A stretch of 6,767 nucleotides of DNA from assembly GCA_006227085.1 (NCBI GenBank), contig SBFY01000129.1:1-6767 (forward strand). The letters run 5' to 3'. The stretch's first letter is position 1. The number at the start of each line of letters is the position of its first letter. The DNA comes from Gammaproteobacteria bacterium (GTDB taxonomy: Bacteria; Pseudomonadota; Gammaproteobacteria; Pseudomonadales; M0112). A program made the translations under genes and the position numbers. Positions 1 through 5,593 of the stretch are shown piece by piece. The notes under the pieces are model-generated. The model did no database searches. It was given only the letters and a program-made list of their open reading frames with translations, and had not been told where the DNA came from.

Positions 1-1650
1 CATTCCGATGCGGCTTACCAATTTGCCAATGCCGGTGGCAGCCCGATCATCGTCAACGGTTTTGCGCAGCTGAACCAGATCGGGACGGGCACGACGTATC
101 TGGGTGGTGTGCAGAATTACACCGGCAATACCACCATCAGCGATGGCCAGTTGATCGTGAACGGTTCGGCAATCGCCTCCAGTTTCTACCTCAATGGCGG
201 CGTGCTGGGTGGCAATGGCACTACCGGGCCAGTCTATGTGAACGGTGGCACGCTGGCACCGGGTAATTCCATTGGCACCTTGAATGTCGCGGCCATCGAT
301 TTCAGTGGCGGCGGTGTGTATGAAGTGGAAGTGGATGCCGCCGGCAATTCGGATCGCATCAACGTCAGTGGCACGGCAACGCTGGGCGGCGGGCGCGTGT
401 CGGTATTGCCGATGCCGGGCAATTACGCCAACCAGACGCAATACACCATCCTTTCTGCCGCGACCCTTAATGGCGTGTTCGATTCGGTGAGCGTGGATTT
501 GCCGGAGTTTGCCTACCTGGATGCGGCGTTGGCCTACACCAGTAATGATGTCTTGCTGACCTTGTCCCGCAATGACGTTGCCTTTGGTTTTGTGGCAGCC
601 AATGCCAACCAATGGGCCGTGGGTTCGGCATTAACACAGCTTGCGGGTGATCCGGGCGTATCCGATATCAATAATGCATTAACAGTATTGAGCGTCGCGG
701 ATGCGCAATCGGCACTGCAATCACTCAGCGGTGACATCCATGCCTATGGCCAGATGTTGTCACTGGAAGCGAATCGCCAGTTCGGTGCCGGTGCGTTGGA
801 TATCGCACGCCTGCGCACGCAGCGCGGTTTGTGGTTACAGGGCTTTGGCAGTGACGGCGAGTTTGATCGCGACCACGGCAGTATCGATACCGATACCCGT
901 CACAGCGGTGCTGCATTGGGTTACGACACAGCGATGGGCAATACGGTGTGGGGTATTGCCGCCGGTTACAGCCAGAGTGCTGCCGACGCCGGCCCGGATG
1001 ATATGGATGTGGATAGCATCCATGCCGGTATCTATGCGCAATGGCAGCAGGGTTATCACTACCTGAAGGGTAGTGTGGTGGGCGGCCAGCACGAAATCGA
1101 AACCTCGCGCAGTATTGCTGTGGGCAGTTTGCTGGCGCAAGCGGACAGTGACAGCGATGCCGTGAGCGCTGGGCTGGATATTGAAGGTGGCCACACCTTC
1201 CCCTGGCAGGGTTCAACTGCATCGATCACCCCGTTTGTGGGCTTGGGCTATGGCTGGCTGCAACGCGATGCGTTTGTGGAAACCGGTGCCGGGCAGGCCA
1301 ACCTGGATGTGCATGAAGACAATTTCGAATCCTTGCGTTCACGCGTGGGTGCGCGTTTCCAGTACGCATGGGCGCTGGCCAATGGCATTCGCATCGAGCC
1401 TGCGGTGGAGTTGGCCTGGGTGCATGAATACCTGGAAGAGGCTGTGGGATTCCGTGCCGGTTTTGCAGGCGCGCCGATTGTTGGCTTTGGAGTCACAGGC
1501 CCGGAGCTTGACCGTGATCGTGCGCAGGTCGGCGTGGGCGTGAATGTGATGTTCCCGGGCGCCTCACAGCTCGAGTTCAACTATCGCGGTGATATCGCTG
1601 GTTCGGATGAGCAGCATGCGGCTTATCTAACGTACCGCATGATGTGGTAA
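1..1650 (+). CDS. Autotransporter outer-membrane beta-barrel protein, C-terminal part (5' end outside window)
   Basis: The frame is open from base 1 to the TAA at 1648-1650, giving 549 visible residues; the true start and signal peptide lie upstream. Visible residues 1 to about 150 are Gly/Asn/Thr/Val-rich, with a passenger-associated repeat (YTGNTTISDGQLIVNG) and the typical end-of-passenger motif GGTLAPGNSIGTLNV, as in a secreted beta-helix. At about 205-275 comes a helical linker (ALQSLSGDIHAYGQ...LEANRQF) of the kind that sits in the barrel pore. From about 276 (GLWLQGFGSDGEFD) to the end is a roughly 270-residue barrel domain with alternating aromatic/hydrophobic strands, ending in YRMMW, whose C-terminal aromatic fits a Bam recognition signal. 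By family knowledge the barrel inserts in the outer membrane and the passenger is displayed or released. The passenger's activity cannot be judged because most of it is missing. A GTG at 109 is only an internal codon. The gene converges on the minus-strand cysteine-cluster gene. Confidence 0.93.
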   Translation, partial: HSDAAYQFANAGGSPIIVNGFAQLNQIGTGTTYLGGVQNYTGNTTISDGQLIVNGSAIASSFYLNGGVLGGNGTTGPVYVNGGTLAPGNSIGTLNVAAIDFSGGGVYEVEVDAAGNSDRINVSGTATLGGGRVSVLPMPGNYANQTQYTILSAATLNGVFDSVSVDLPEFAYLDAALAYTSNDVLLTLSRNDVAFGFVAANANQWAVGSALTQLAGDPGVSDINNALTVLSVADAQSALQSLSGDIHAYGQMLSLEANRQFGAGALDIARLRTQRGLWLQGFGSDGEFDRDHGSIDTDTRHSGAALGYDTAMGNTVWGIAAGYSQSAADAGPDDMDVDSIHAGIYAQWQQGYHYLKGSVVGGQHEIETSRSIAVGSLLAQADSDSDAVSAGLDIEGGHTFPWQGSTASITPFVGLGYGWLQRDAFVETGAGQANLDVHEDNFESLRSRVGARFQYAWALANGIRIEPAVELAWVHEYLEEAVGFRAGFAGAPIVGFGVTGPELDRDRAQVGVGVNVMFPGASQLEFNYRGDIAGSDEQHAAYLTYRMMW

Positions 1651-1653
1651 GGG

Positions 1654-2046
1654 TTATTCAGGTTTTTTCAGGTACGCACAATACCCGGGCCGCGGCCCAA
1701 CCGCCGGGTGTTGCCGGCAGGTGTCAGGTCGTAATTCGTAAATGGTGCAGCGGCGGGTGTGGCGATCAAGGTAGTAGCAATCCCCGCTGGAATGCTGCGT
1801 CAGTGTGAAGATGCCATCGCGGGCATTGAAGTGGGCCACCACGCCTTGTTTGGTCAGGCGCTTCGCAATGTTTTTTAACGGTTCATCGCGTTCGAAATCA
1901 TCCGCCAGTTGCATGCGCACCAAATCACTAAAGCGGGCTTCTACCGGCAAGCGGCAACACAGGGCCTGGCAGTCGTTGCACAAACCTTTTCGGTAAGGGG
2001 TCCAGGATTCGGTGCGCTGGATATCAGTCGGCCGGTCGTTGTTCAT
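1654..2046 (-). CDS. YkgJ-type cysteine-cluster protein (putative zinc- or iron-binding)
   Basis: This 130-residue protein runs from the ATG at 2046-2044 to the TAA at 1656-1654. It has eight cysteines in the pattern of the CxxCxxCC family: C23, C26, C30 and C31 near the N-terminus (GLCNDCQALCC), then C90, C100, C110 and C123. The family hallmark CTIYELRPDTCRQHP covers residues 100-114. No signal peptide or membrane segment is seen, so it is probably cytoplasmic. The family is thought to chelate zinc or iron, but no reaction is known to me and none should be assumed. It lies 9 bases after the recN stop, in the same reading frame, with no convincing Shine-Dalgarno sequence (the preceding bases are CCGCCACCC). 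Translation may therefore be coupled to recN. No separate promoter was seen. Confidence 0.88.
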   Translation of the reverse strand: MNNDRPTDIQRTESWTPYRKGLCNDCQALCCRLPVEARFSDLVRMQLADDFERDEPLKNIAKRLTKQGVVAHFNARDGIFTLTQHSSGDCYYLDRHTRRCTIYELRPDTCRQHPAVGPRPGYCAYLKKPE

Positions 2047-2055
2047 GGGTGGCGG

Positions 2056-3720
2056 TTACGCCGACTCCAGCAGCTCGCGGGCATGCGCGCGGGTTTTTTC
2101 GGTGATTGTCTTGCCGCCTAACATGCGGGCCAATTCTTCTTCGCGGGCCTTGCCCGTCAAGGCATCAATCGCGCTGACGGTCGAGTCCGCGCTGGCGGAC
2201 TTGCTCACTTGCAAATGCTGGTGGCCGCAGGCAGCGACTTGCGGCTGGTGCGTGACACACAACACTTGTGCCTGTTGGCCGAGTGCACGCAGCAAATGAC
2301 CGACCTGGCTCGCGGTTTGGCCGCCAATGCCGACATCGACTTCATCAAACACCAGTGTCGATACCGGGTGCGACTGCGCCGTCACCACATTGATGGCGAG
2401 GCTGATGCGCGAGAGTTCGCCGCCGGAGGCAATCCTGGCGAGCTTGTCCATTGGCATGCCGGGATTGGTTTGCACCAGTAGGTCGATGTCTTCGGCGCCA
2501 CGGCTGTCGGGGGCGTGTGCGGGCAAGGGTTCCATGCCGACATCGATGCGGGCATTGGGCAGGCCGACATCAGCGAGCAGGGCGTTGATGGCTTTGCAGA
2601 GCGTTTTGGCTGCTTTCTGGCGTGCCTTGCTGAGTTTGCCAGCGGCGCTGGTGAATGCCGCCAGTGCTTCGGCCAATTGTTTTTCGAGGGCATCGAGACG
2701 GCTTTCGCTCGCATCCAGTGACGTGAGTTCCTCGCCCAAACGTTGCTGCAGTTCGCACAACTCACTGGCCGGTACGCGATGCTTGCGGGCCAGTTCGTGA
2801 TAACGGTCGAGGCGTTTATCGAGCGCGGCCAGTGCAGCGGGATCGGCATCAAAACTGTCGCAGAAATCCTGCAGGGTGGTGCTCGCTTCATCAAGGTGGA
2901 TGGTGGCGCTTTCCAGCAGCTTGCGTGCTTCTTCCAGCGCCGGCGGGCGATGCGGTAAGCGCTCCAGTGCCTGTTGTGCTTTCCTCAGCAGGCGATTGGC
3001 GGAGCTGTCATCGTCGTCGCAGAGGGTGCGCGCGGTGTTGGCAGCTTCCAGCAAGGCTTCGGCATTCGCCAGCGATTTCTGCTGTTCGCTCAGGCGTTCA
3101 AATTCGCCGGCTTCCGGGGCGAGTTTTTCCAGTTCCTGCAACTGGAAGCGCAACAATTCTTCACGGGCCGAGGCTTCGCCGGCGCGTTCCTTCAAGCGTT
3201 CAAGCGTGGTGTGCTGTTCGCGCCATTGCCTGGCCAGTGCCGCAACCTCGCTGGCCAGCGTGGTGTGGCCACCAAAGGCATCGAGCAGGGCGCGCTGGGT
3301 GTCGCGGCGCAGCAGCGATTGGTGTTCGTGTTGGGCATGCAGGTCCACCAGCAGGTCACCGAGCTCACGCAGGTCCTGCAAGGTGGCGGGCTGGCCATTG
3401 ATCCAGGCCTTGCTGCCACCTTCGGCCATCAGCACGCGGCGCAGCAGGCACTCGTGGCCTTCATCCAGGGCGCGTTCTTTTAACCACTGCTGGGCGATGG
3501 CATTGCTGCGCACATCGAATGTGGCGGACAGGGTGGCGCGTTCAGCGCCGCTGCGCACCCAGCGGGTGTCGGCGCGATCGCCGAGCAGCTGGCCAAGGGC
3601 ATCGACCAGCAGCGACTTGCCGGCGCCGGTTTCGCCGGTGATCACGGTCAGGCCGGCAGCAAACTCGATATCGAGGCTGTCGACCAGGGTGAAATGGCGG
3701 ATGGAAAGGCCGGTCAGCAT
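2056..3720 (-). CDS. recN: DNA repair protein RecN (SMC-like ATPase)
   Basis: The 554-residue length matches the family (about 550). The N-terminus MLTGLSIRHFTLVDSL leads into the Walker A motif GETGAGKS at residues 29-36. A long Leu/Glu/Ala/Arg-rich coiled coil with a central break occupies roughly 150-370. The C-terminal half-head carries the ABC signature ASGGELSR (431-438), Walker B LVFDE (456-460) and the switch VTHQPQVAA (489-497). By family knowledge RecN binds DNA ends and single strands, bridges DNA through its ATPase heads and helps RecA-dependent double-strand-break repair in the cytoplasm. The ATG at 3720-3718 gives the normal family start; upstream is a weak purine-rich site (GAGAGAGAC). 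No LexA-type SOS box was recognised in the 75 bases before the start or just beyond. The protein ends in ELLESA. The gene diverges from hrcA and is followed by the cysteine-cluster gene. Confidence 0.97.
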   Translation of the reverse strand: MLTGLSIRHFTLVDSLDIEFAAGLTVITGETGAGKSLLVDALGQLLGDRADTRWVRSGAERATLSATFDVRSNAIAQQWLKERALDEGHECLLRRVLMAEGGSKAWINGQPATLQDLRELGDLLVDLHAQHEHQSLLRRDTQRALLDAFGGHTTLASEVAALARQWREQHTTLERLKERAGEASAREELLRFQLQELEKLAPEAGEFERLSEQQKSLANAEALLEAANTARTLCDDDDSSANRLLRKAQQALERLPHRPPALEEARKLLESATIHLDEASTTLQDFCDSFDADPAALAALDKRLDRYHELARKHRVPASELCELQQRLGEELTSLDASESRLDALEKQLAEALAAFTSAAGKLSKARQKAAKTLCKAINALLADVGLPNARIDVGMEPLPAHAPDSRGAEDIDLLVQTNPGMPMDKLARIASGGELSRISLAINVVTAQSHPVSTLVFDEVDVGIGGQTASQVGHLLRALGQQAQVLCVTHQPQVAACGHQHLQVSKSASADSTVSAIDALTGKAREEELARMLGGKTITEKTRAHARELLESA

Positions 3721-3734
3721 GTTGCGCTTGTCTC

Positions 3735-3746
3735 TCTCGGGCGAGA
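3735..3746. repeat. Short inverted repeat in the recN-hrcA divergent region
   Basis: The bases TCTCG-GG-CGAGA form perfect 5-base arms around a 2-base centre. A second register is nested on it: GTCTC (3730-3734) with GAGAC (3743-3747) around an 8-base centre. It lies between the -35 and -10 boxes proposed for hrcA, so it could be an operator for either divergent gene. It does not resemble CIRCE. Arms this short can arise by chance. Confidence 0.35.
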
Positions 3747-3750
3747 CCGC

Positions 3751-3756
3751 ATAATA
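3751..3756 (-). promoter_or_regulatory. Candidate recN promoter -10 box
   Basis: Read on the minus strand, 3756-3751 is TATTAT, five of six to TATAAT. No good -35 box is found 16-18 bases upstream; the nearest, TAGGCC, matches only three of six. Transcription would start near 3744, leaving about 24 bases before the recN ATG. The box lies over the -10 candidate for hrcA on the other strand. Confidence 0.3.
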
Positions 3757-3795
3757 CCAATGAGACCCGATAGCGGCCTAGGGGCATCGCCAAAT

Positions 3796-4845
3796 ATGGG
3801 ACAACCGGAACTCTCCGAACGCGCCAGTATCCTGCTCAGGACCCTGGTCGAGCAGTACATCCGCGAAGGCCAGCCGGTGGCATCCGGCGCTTTGGTCAGG
3901 CGCAGTGGCTTGTCGGTCAGCCCGGCCACCGTACGCAATGTGATGATGGACCTGGAGGAGCGCGGCTATATCACCTCGCCGCACACCTCGGCCGGCCGCG
4001 TGCCGACTGCCCAGGGCTACCGTTTCCTCGTCAATACCCTGATGGTGAGCCCGCAGGTAGACCAACTGGGGCTGGACTTGCGGGAATACCTCAACCCGGA
4101 TTTGCCTTCCCGCGAGCTGGTGCGTTCAGCGTCGGAACTGCTGTCGCAGCTGACCCGGCAGGCCGGCGTGGTGATGCTGCCGCGCCACGATGACACGGTG
4201 CTGCGGCATGTGGAATTCCTGCCCTTGTCAGGCGAACGGGTGCTGGTGATCCTGGTGCTGGGCGATCACGATGTGCAGAACCGCATCATCCATACCCGTG
4301 AAGTGTTTTCCCGCGAAGCCCTGCAGCAGGCTGCAAACTACATCAATGACACCTGGGCGGGCCAGCCGCTGGAGCAGATACGCAGCGGCATCGTCGGGGC
4401 GATGGCCGATGACCGTGCCGATATCGATCGCATGATGCGCAAGGCCATCGAGATGGCCGGGCAGGCGATGACCAAGCCGGAAACCGCGCCGGACTATGTG
4501 GTCAGCGGTGAGGCCAACCTGCTGGAACAGGCCAGTGCCGATAATTTTGACCGCCTGCGTGACCTGTTCCAGGCCTTCCAGGGCAAACAGGACATCCTGC
4601 ACCTGATGGATCGCTGCATTGAGGCCCGTGGCGTGCAGATCTTCATTGGCGAGGAATCCGGCTACGAAGTGCTGGACGATTACAGCGTGATCACCGCGCC
4701 TTACCAGAGTGGCCGTCACAGCGTCGGGGTGCTGGGTATTATCGGCCCGACCCGCATGGCCTATGACCGCGTCATCCCGGTGGTGGACCTGACCGCCCGC
4801 ATGCTCGGCGCCATTTTGTCGAGAAATCACCCCGTCGACCCTTGA
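3796..4845 (+). CDS. hrcA: Heat-inducible transcription repressor HrcA
   Basis: From the ATG at 3796 the product is 349 residues, the usual HrcA length, beginning MGQPELSERASILLRTLVEQ. A winged helix-turn-helix occupies roughly residues 1-80, with the recognition segment LSVSPATVRNVMMDLEE (39-55) and the hallmark SAGRVPT at 65-71. The rest is the GAF-like dimerisation part, ending with the family motif VGVLGIIGPTRMAYDRVIP. By family knowledge HrcA represses chaperone operons at CIRCE operators and depends on GroEL for its active fold. The ATG at 3796 is preferred because the family start lies there, AGGGG at 3780-3784 is 11 bases upstream, and earlier in-frame ATGs (3694, inside recN; 3760) lie before or at the likely transcription start. 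The TGA stop is embedded in the -35 box proposed for grpE. No CIRCE is visible in the window. Confidence 0.96.
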   Translation: MGQPELSERASILLRTLVEQYIREGQPVASGALVRRSGLSVSPATVRNVMMDLEERGYITSPHTSAGRVPTAQGYRFLVNTLMVSPQVDQLGLDLREYLNPDLPSRELVRSASELLSQLTRQAGVVMLPRHDDTVLRHVEFLPLSGERVLVILVLGDHDVQNRIIHTREVFSREALQQAANYINDTWAGQPLEQIRSGIVGAMADDRADIDRMMRKAIEMAGQAMTKPETAPDYVVSGEANLLEQASADNFDRLRDLFQAFQGKQDILHLMDRCIEARGVQIFIGEESGYEVLDDYSVITAPYQSGRHSVGVLGIIGPTRMAYDRVIPVVDLTARMLGAILSRNHPVDP

Positions 4846-4866
4846 AACCGGGCCGCTAGCCCATAT
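4841..4866 (+). promoter_or_regulatory. Sigma-32-type heat-shock promoter for grpE
   Basis: CTTGAAA at 4841-4847 is a full match to the sigma-32 -35 consensus. GCCCATAT at 4859-4866 differs from CCCCATnT at one position. The 11-base spacer is at the short end of the accepted range. The -35 box contains the hrcA stop codon. Transcription would start near 4873, giving a leader of about 47 bases. Identification is by consensus only. Confidence 0.7.
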
Positions 4867-4879
4867 CAACCCCGTAACA

Positions 4880-4891
4880 GGGCATTCGCCC
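4880..4891 (+). other. Small hairpin in the grpE leader
   Basis: GGGC-ATTC-GCCC can form a 4-bp GC stem with a 4-base loop, about 17 bases before the grpE Shine-Dalgarno sequence GGAG at 4909-4912. It does not cover the ribosome site and is not followed by a T run, so it is not a terminator. It may modulate RNA stability or be chance. Confidence 0.25.
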
Positions 4892-4919
4892 ACGGATTGG
4901 TTTTGTCTGGAGAGACCCC

Positions 4920-5465
4920 ATGAGTGACGAACAGCAGCCACCGGTCCCGGAGGATCAGGCACAGCAACACGCTGCCGGGCAGCAAACTGCTCCCGCGGAG
5001 GCAGCCACCGCAGAAGAAGCCCTGCAGGCCGAGATTGCCGCCCTCAAGGATCACCTGCTGCGTGAGCAGGCCGAGATGCAGAATGTGCGCCGTCGCGCTG
5101 AGCGTGATGTCGAGCAGGCCCGCAAGTTCGCACTGGACCGTTTTGCAGCGGATTTGCTGCCGGTGATGGACAACTTCGAGCGCGCCCTGCAGGCCGCCGA
5201 TGACAGCAACGAGGCGCTCAAGCCGGTGCTGGAAGGTATCGAACTGACTCGCCGCCAGCTGGCCGATGTGTTCCAGCGCCACCAGATCACTGCCATTGAT
5301 CCCAAGGGCCAGCCGTTTGACCCGGCCCTGCACGAGGCAGTGGCGACCGTGCCGGCTCCCGGTGCCGAGCCCAATACCGTGCTGGATGTGATGCAGAAGG
5401 GCTACACCCTGAACGGCCGCGTGATCCGGGCCGCGATGGTGGTTGTGGTCGCCGCCAGCCAGTAA
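4920..5465 (+). CDS. grpE: Nucleotide exchange factor GrpE (Hsp70 co-chaperone)
   Basis: The product has 181 residues, slightly shorter than the E. coli protein (197). Residues 1-35 are a Gln/Ala/Pro/Glu-rich disordered tail. About 35-75 forms the long charged helix (EIAALKDHLLREQAEMQNVRRRAERD) that pairs in the dimer, followed by the helix-bundle segment up to about 120. The C-terminal beta domain carries the family signature: PFDPALHEAV at 132-141 and MQKGYTLNGRVIRAAMVVV at 158-176. By family knowledge GrpE dimers bind the DnaK ATPase domain and release ADP, and the long helices act as a thermosensor. The ATG at 4920 has GGAG at 4909-4912, 7 bases upstream. The gene lies 74 bases after hrcA, with a sigma-32-type promoter in the gap, and is followed by dnaK, its direct partner. 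Confidence 0.97.
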   Translation: MSDEQQPPVPEDQAQQHAAGQQTAPAEAATAEEALQAEIAALKDHLLREQAEMQNVRRRAERDVEQARKFALDRFAADLLPVMDNFERALQAADDSNEALKPVLEGIELTRRQLADVFQRHQITAIDPKGQPFDPALHEAVATVPAPGAEPNTVLDVMQKGYTLNGRVIRAAMVVVVAASQ

Positions 5466-5490
5466 GGGCAGACAAAAAACAGGGGCAAGG

Positions 5491-5518
5491 CTTGAAATCG
5501 CGCTGGTAGCGCCAATAT
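5491..5518 (+). promoter_or_regulatory. Sigma-32-type heat-shock promoter for dnaK
   Basis: In the 128-base grpE-dnaK gap, CTTGAAA at 5491-5497 is a full match to the sigma-32 -35 box. GCCAATAT at 5511-5518 agrees with five of the seven fixed positions of CCCCATnT at the common 13-base spacing. Transcription would begin near 5525, leaving a leader of about 69 bases. The spacer holds a perfect inverted repeat (5500-5512). No terminator is seen after grpE, so read-through from upstream should add to dnaK expression. Confidence 0.6.
5500..5512. repeat. Perfect inverted repeat between the -35 and -10 boxes of the dnaK promoter
   Basis: GCGCT-GGT-AGCGC has perfect 5-base arms around a 3-base centre and fills the promoter spacer. 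It could be an operator or cruciform-prone site; in an mRNA started further upstream it would be a small hairpin. It is not followed by a T run, so it is not an intrinsic terminator. Confidence 0.4.
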
Positions 5519-5545
5519 AGCCAGTAAGGACAACAGTAAGCGGGC

Positions 5546-5559
5546 GCCGGGTAACCGGC
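5546..5559 (+). other. GC hairpin with GUAA tetraloop in the dnaK leader
   Basis: GCCGG-GTAA-CCGGC forms a perfect 5-bp all-GC stem closed by a GNRA-class tetraloop (GUAA in RNA). It lies about 23 bases before the Shine-Dalgarno sequence GGAG at 5583-5586, inside the transcript expected from the promoter at 5491-5518. It leaves the ribosome site free, so a role in leader stability is more likely than start-site occlusion. There is no T run after it. Confidence 0.45.
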
Positions 5560-5593
5560 CAGTGATTCAAATCGAGGATTGTGGAGAAGAGCA

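Larger units (their letters stand above)
3727..3756 (+). promoter_or_regulatory. Candidate hrcA promoter (sigma-70 and/or sigma-32-like)
   Basis: A sigma-70 reading is TTGTCT at 3728-3733, a 16-base spacer, and CATAAT at 3750-3755 (five of six to TATAAT). A sigma-32 reading of the same bases is CTTGTCT at 3727-3733, a 13-base spacer, then CCGCATAA at 3747-3754 (consensus CTTGAAA / CCCCATnT). Either would start transcription near 3762, which leaves about 34 bases of leader before the ATG at 3796 and argues against the in-frame ATGs at 3694 and 3760. The assignment rests on consensus matching only. Confidence 0.45.

Noticed and set aside
1615..1641. Perfect inverted repeat CATGCGG ... CCGCATG with a 13-base loop at the end of the autotransporter gene, as a possible shared terminator
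   Set aside because: It lies inside coding sequence, has no T run on either side, and several 7-base inverted repeats with such loops are expected by chance in 6.8 kb.
1663..1698. Six-T run at 1663-1668 and the palindrome GGGCCGCGGCCC at 1687-1698 as a terminator
   Set aside because: The T run has no hairpin before it, and the palindrome comes after it within the cysteine-cluster coding sequence, so the order is wrong for an intrinsic terminator.
2832..3401. Long plus-strand open frames opposite recN (also 2876-3754 and 2327-2800)
   Set aside because: They are Arg/Ser/Ala-rich shadows of recN codon bias, with no recognisable family and full overlap with a clear gene.
3694..3795. Upstream in-frame ATGs (3694 and 3760) as the hrcA start
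   Set aside because: The first lies inside recN and the added residues do not look like HrcA. The second sits at the probable transcription start. The family start and a Shine-Dalgarno-like AGGGG support 3796.
3721..3830. LexA (SOS) box controlling recN
   Set aside because: I looked for CTGT-N8-ACAG and related palindromes upstream of recN and saw no acceptable match.
5570..5580. AATC-GAG-GATT hairpin near the dnaK ribosome site as an RNA thermometer
   Set aside because: Only four weak base pairs, and it does not include the GGAG at 5583-5586, so it could not hide the start.
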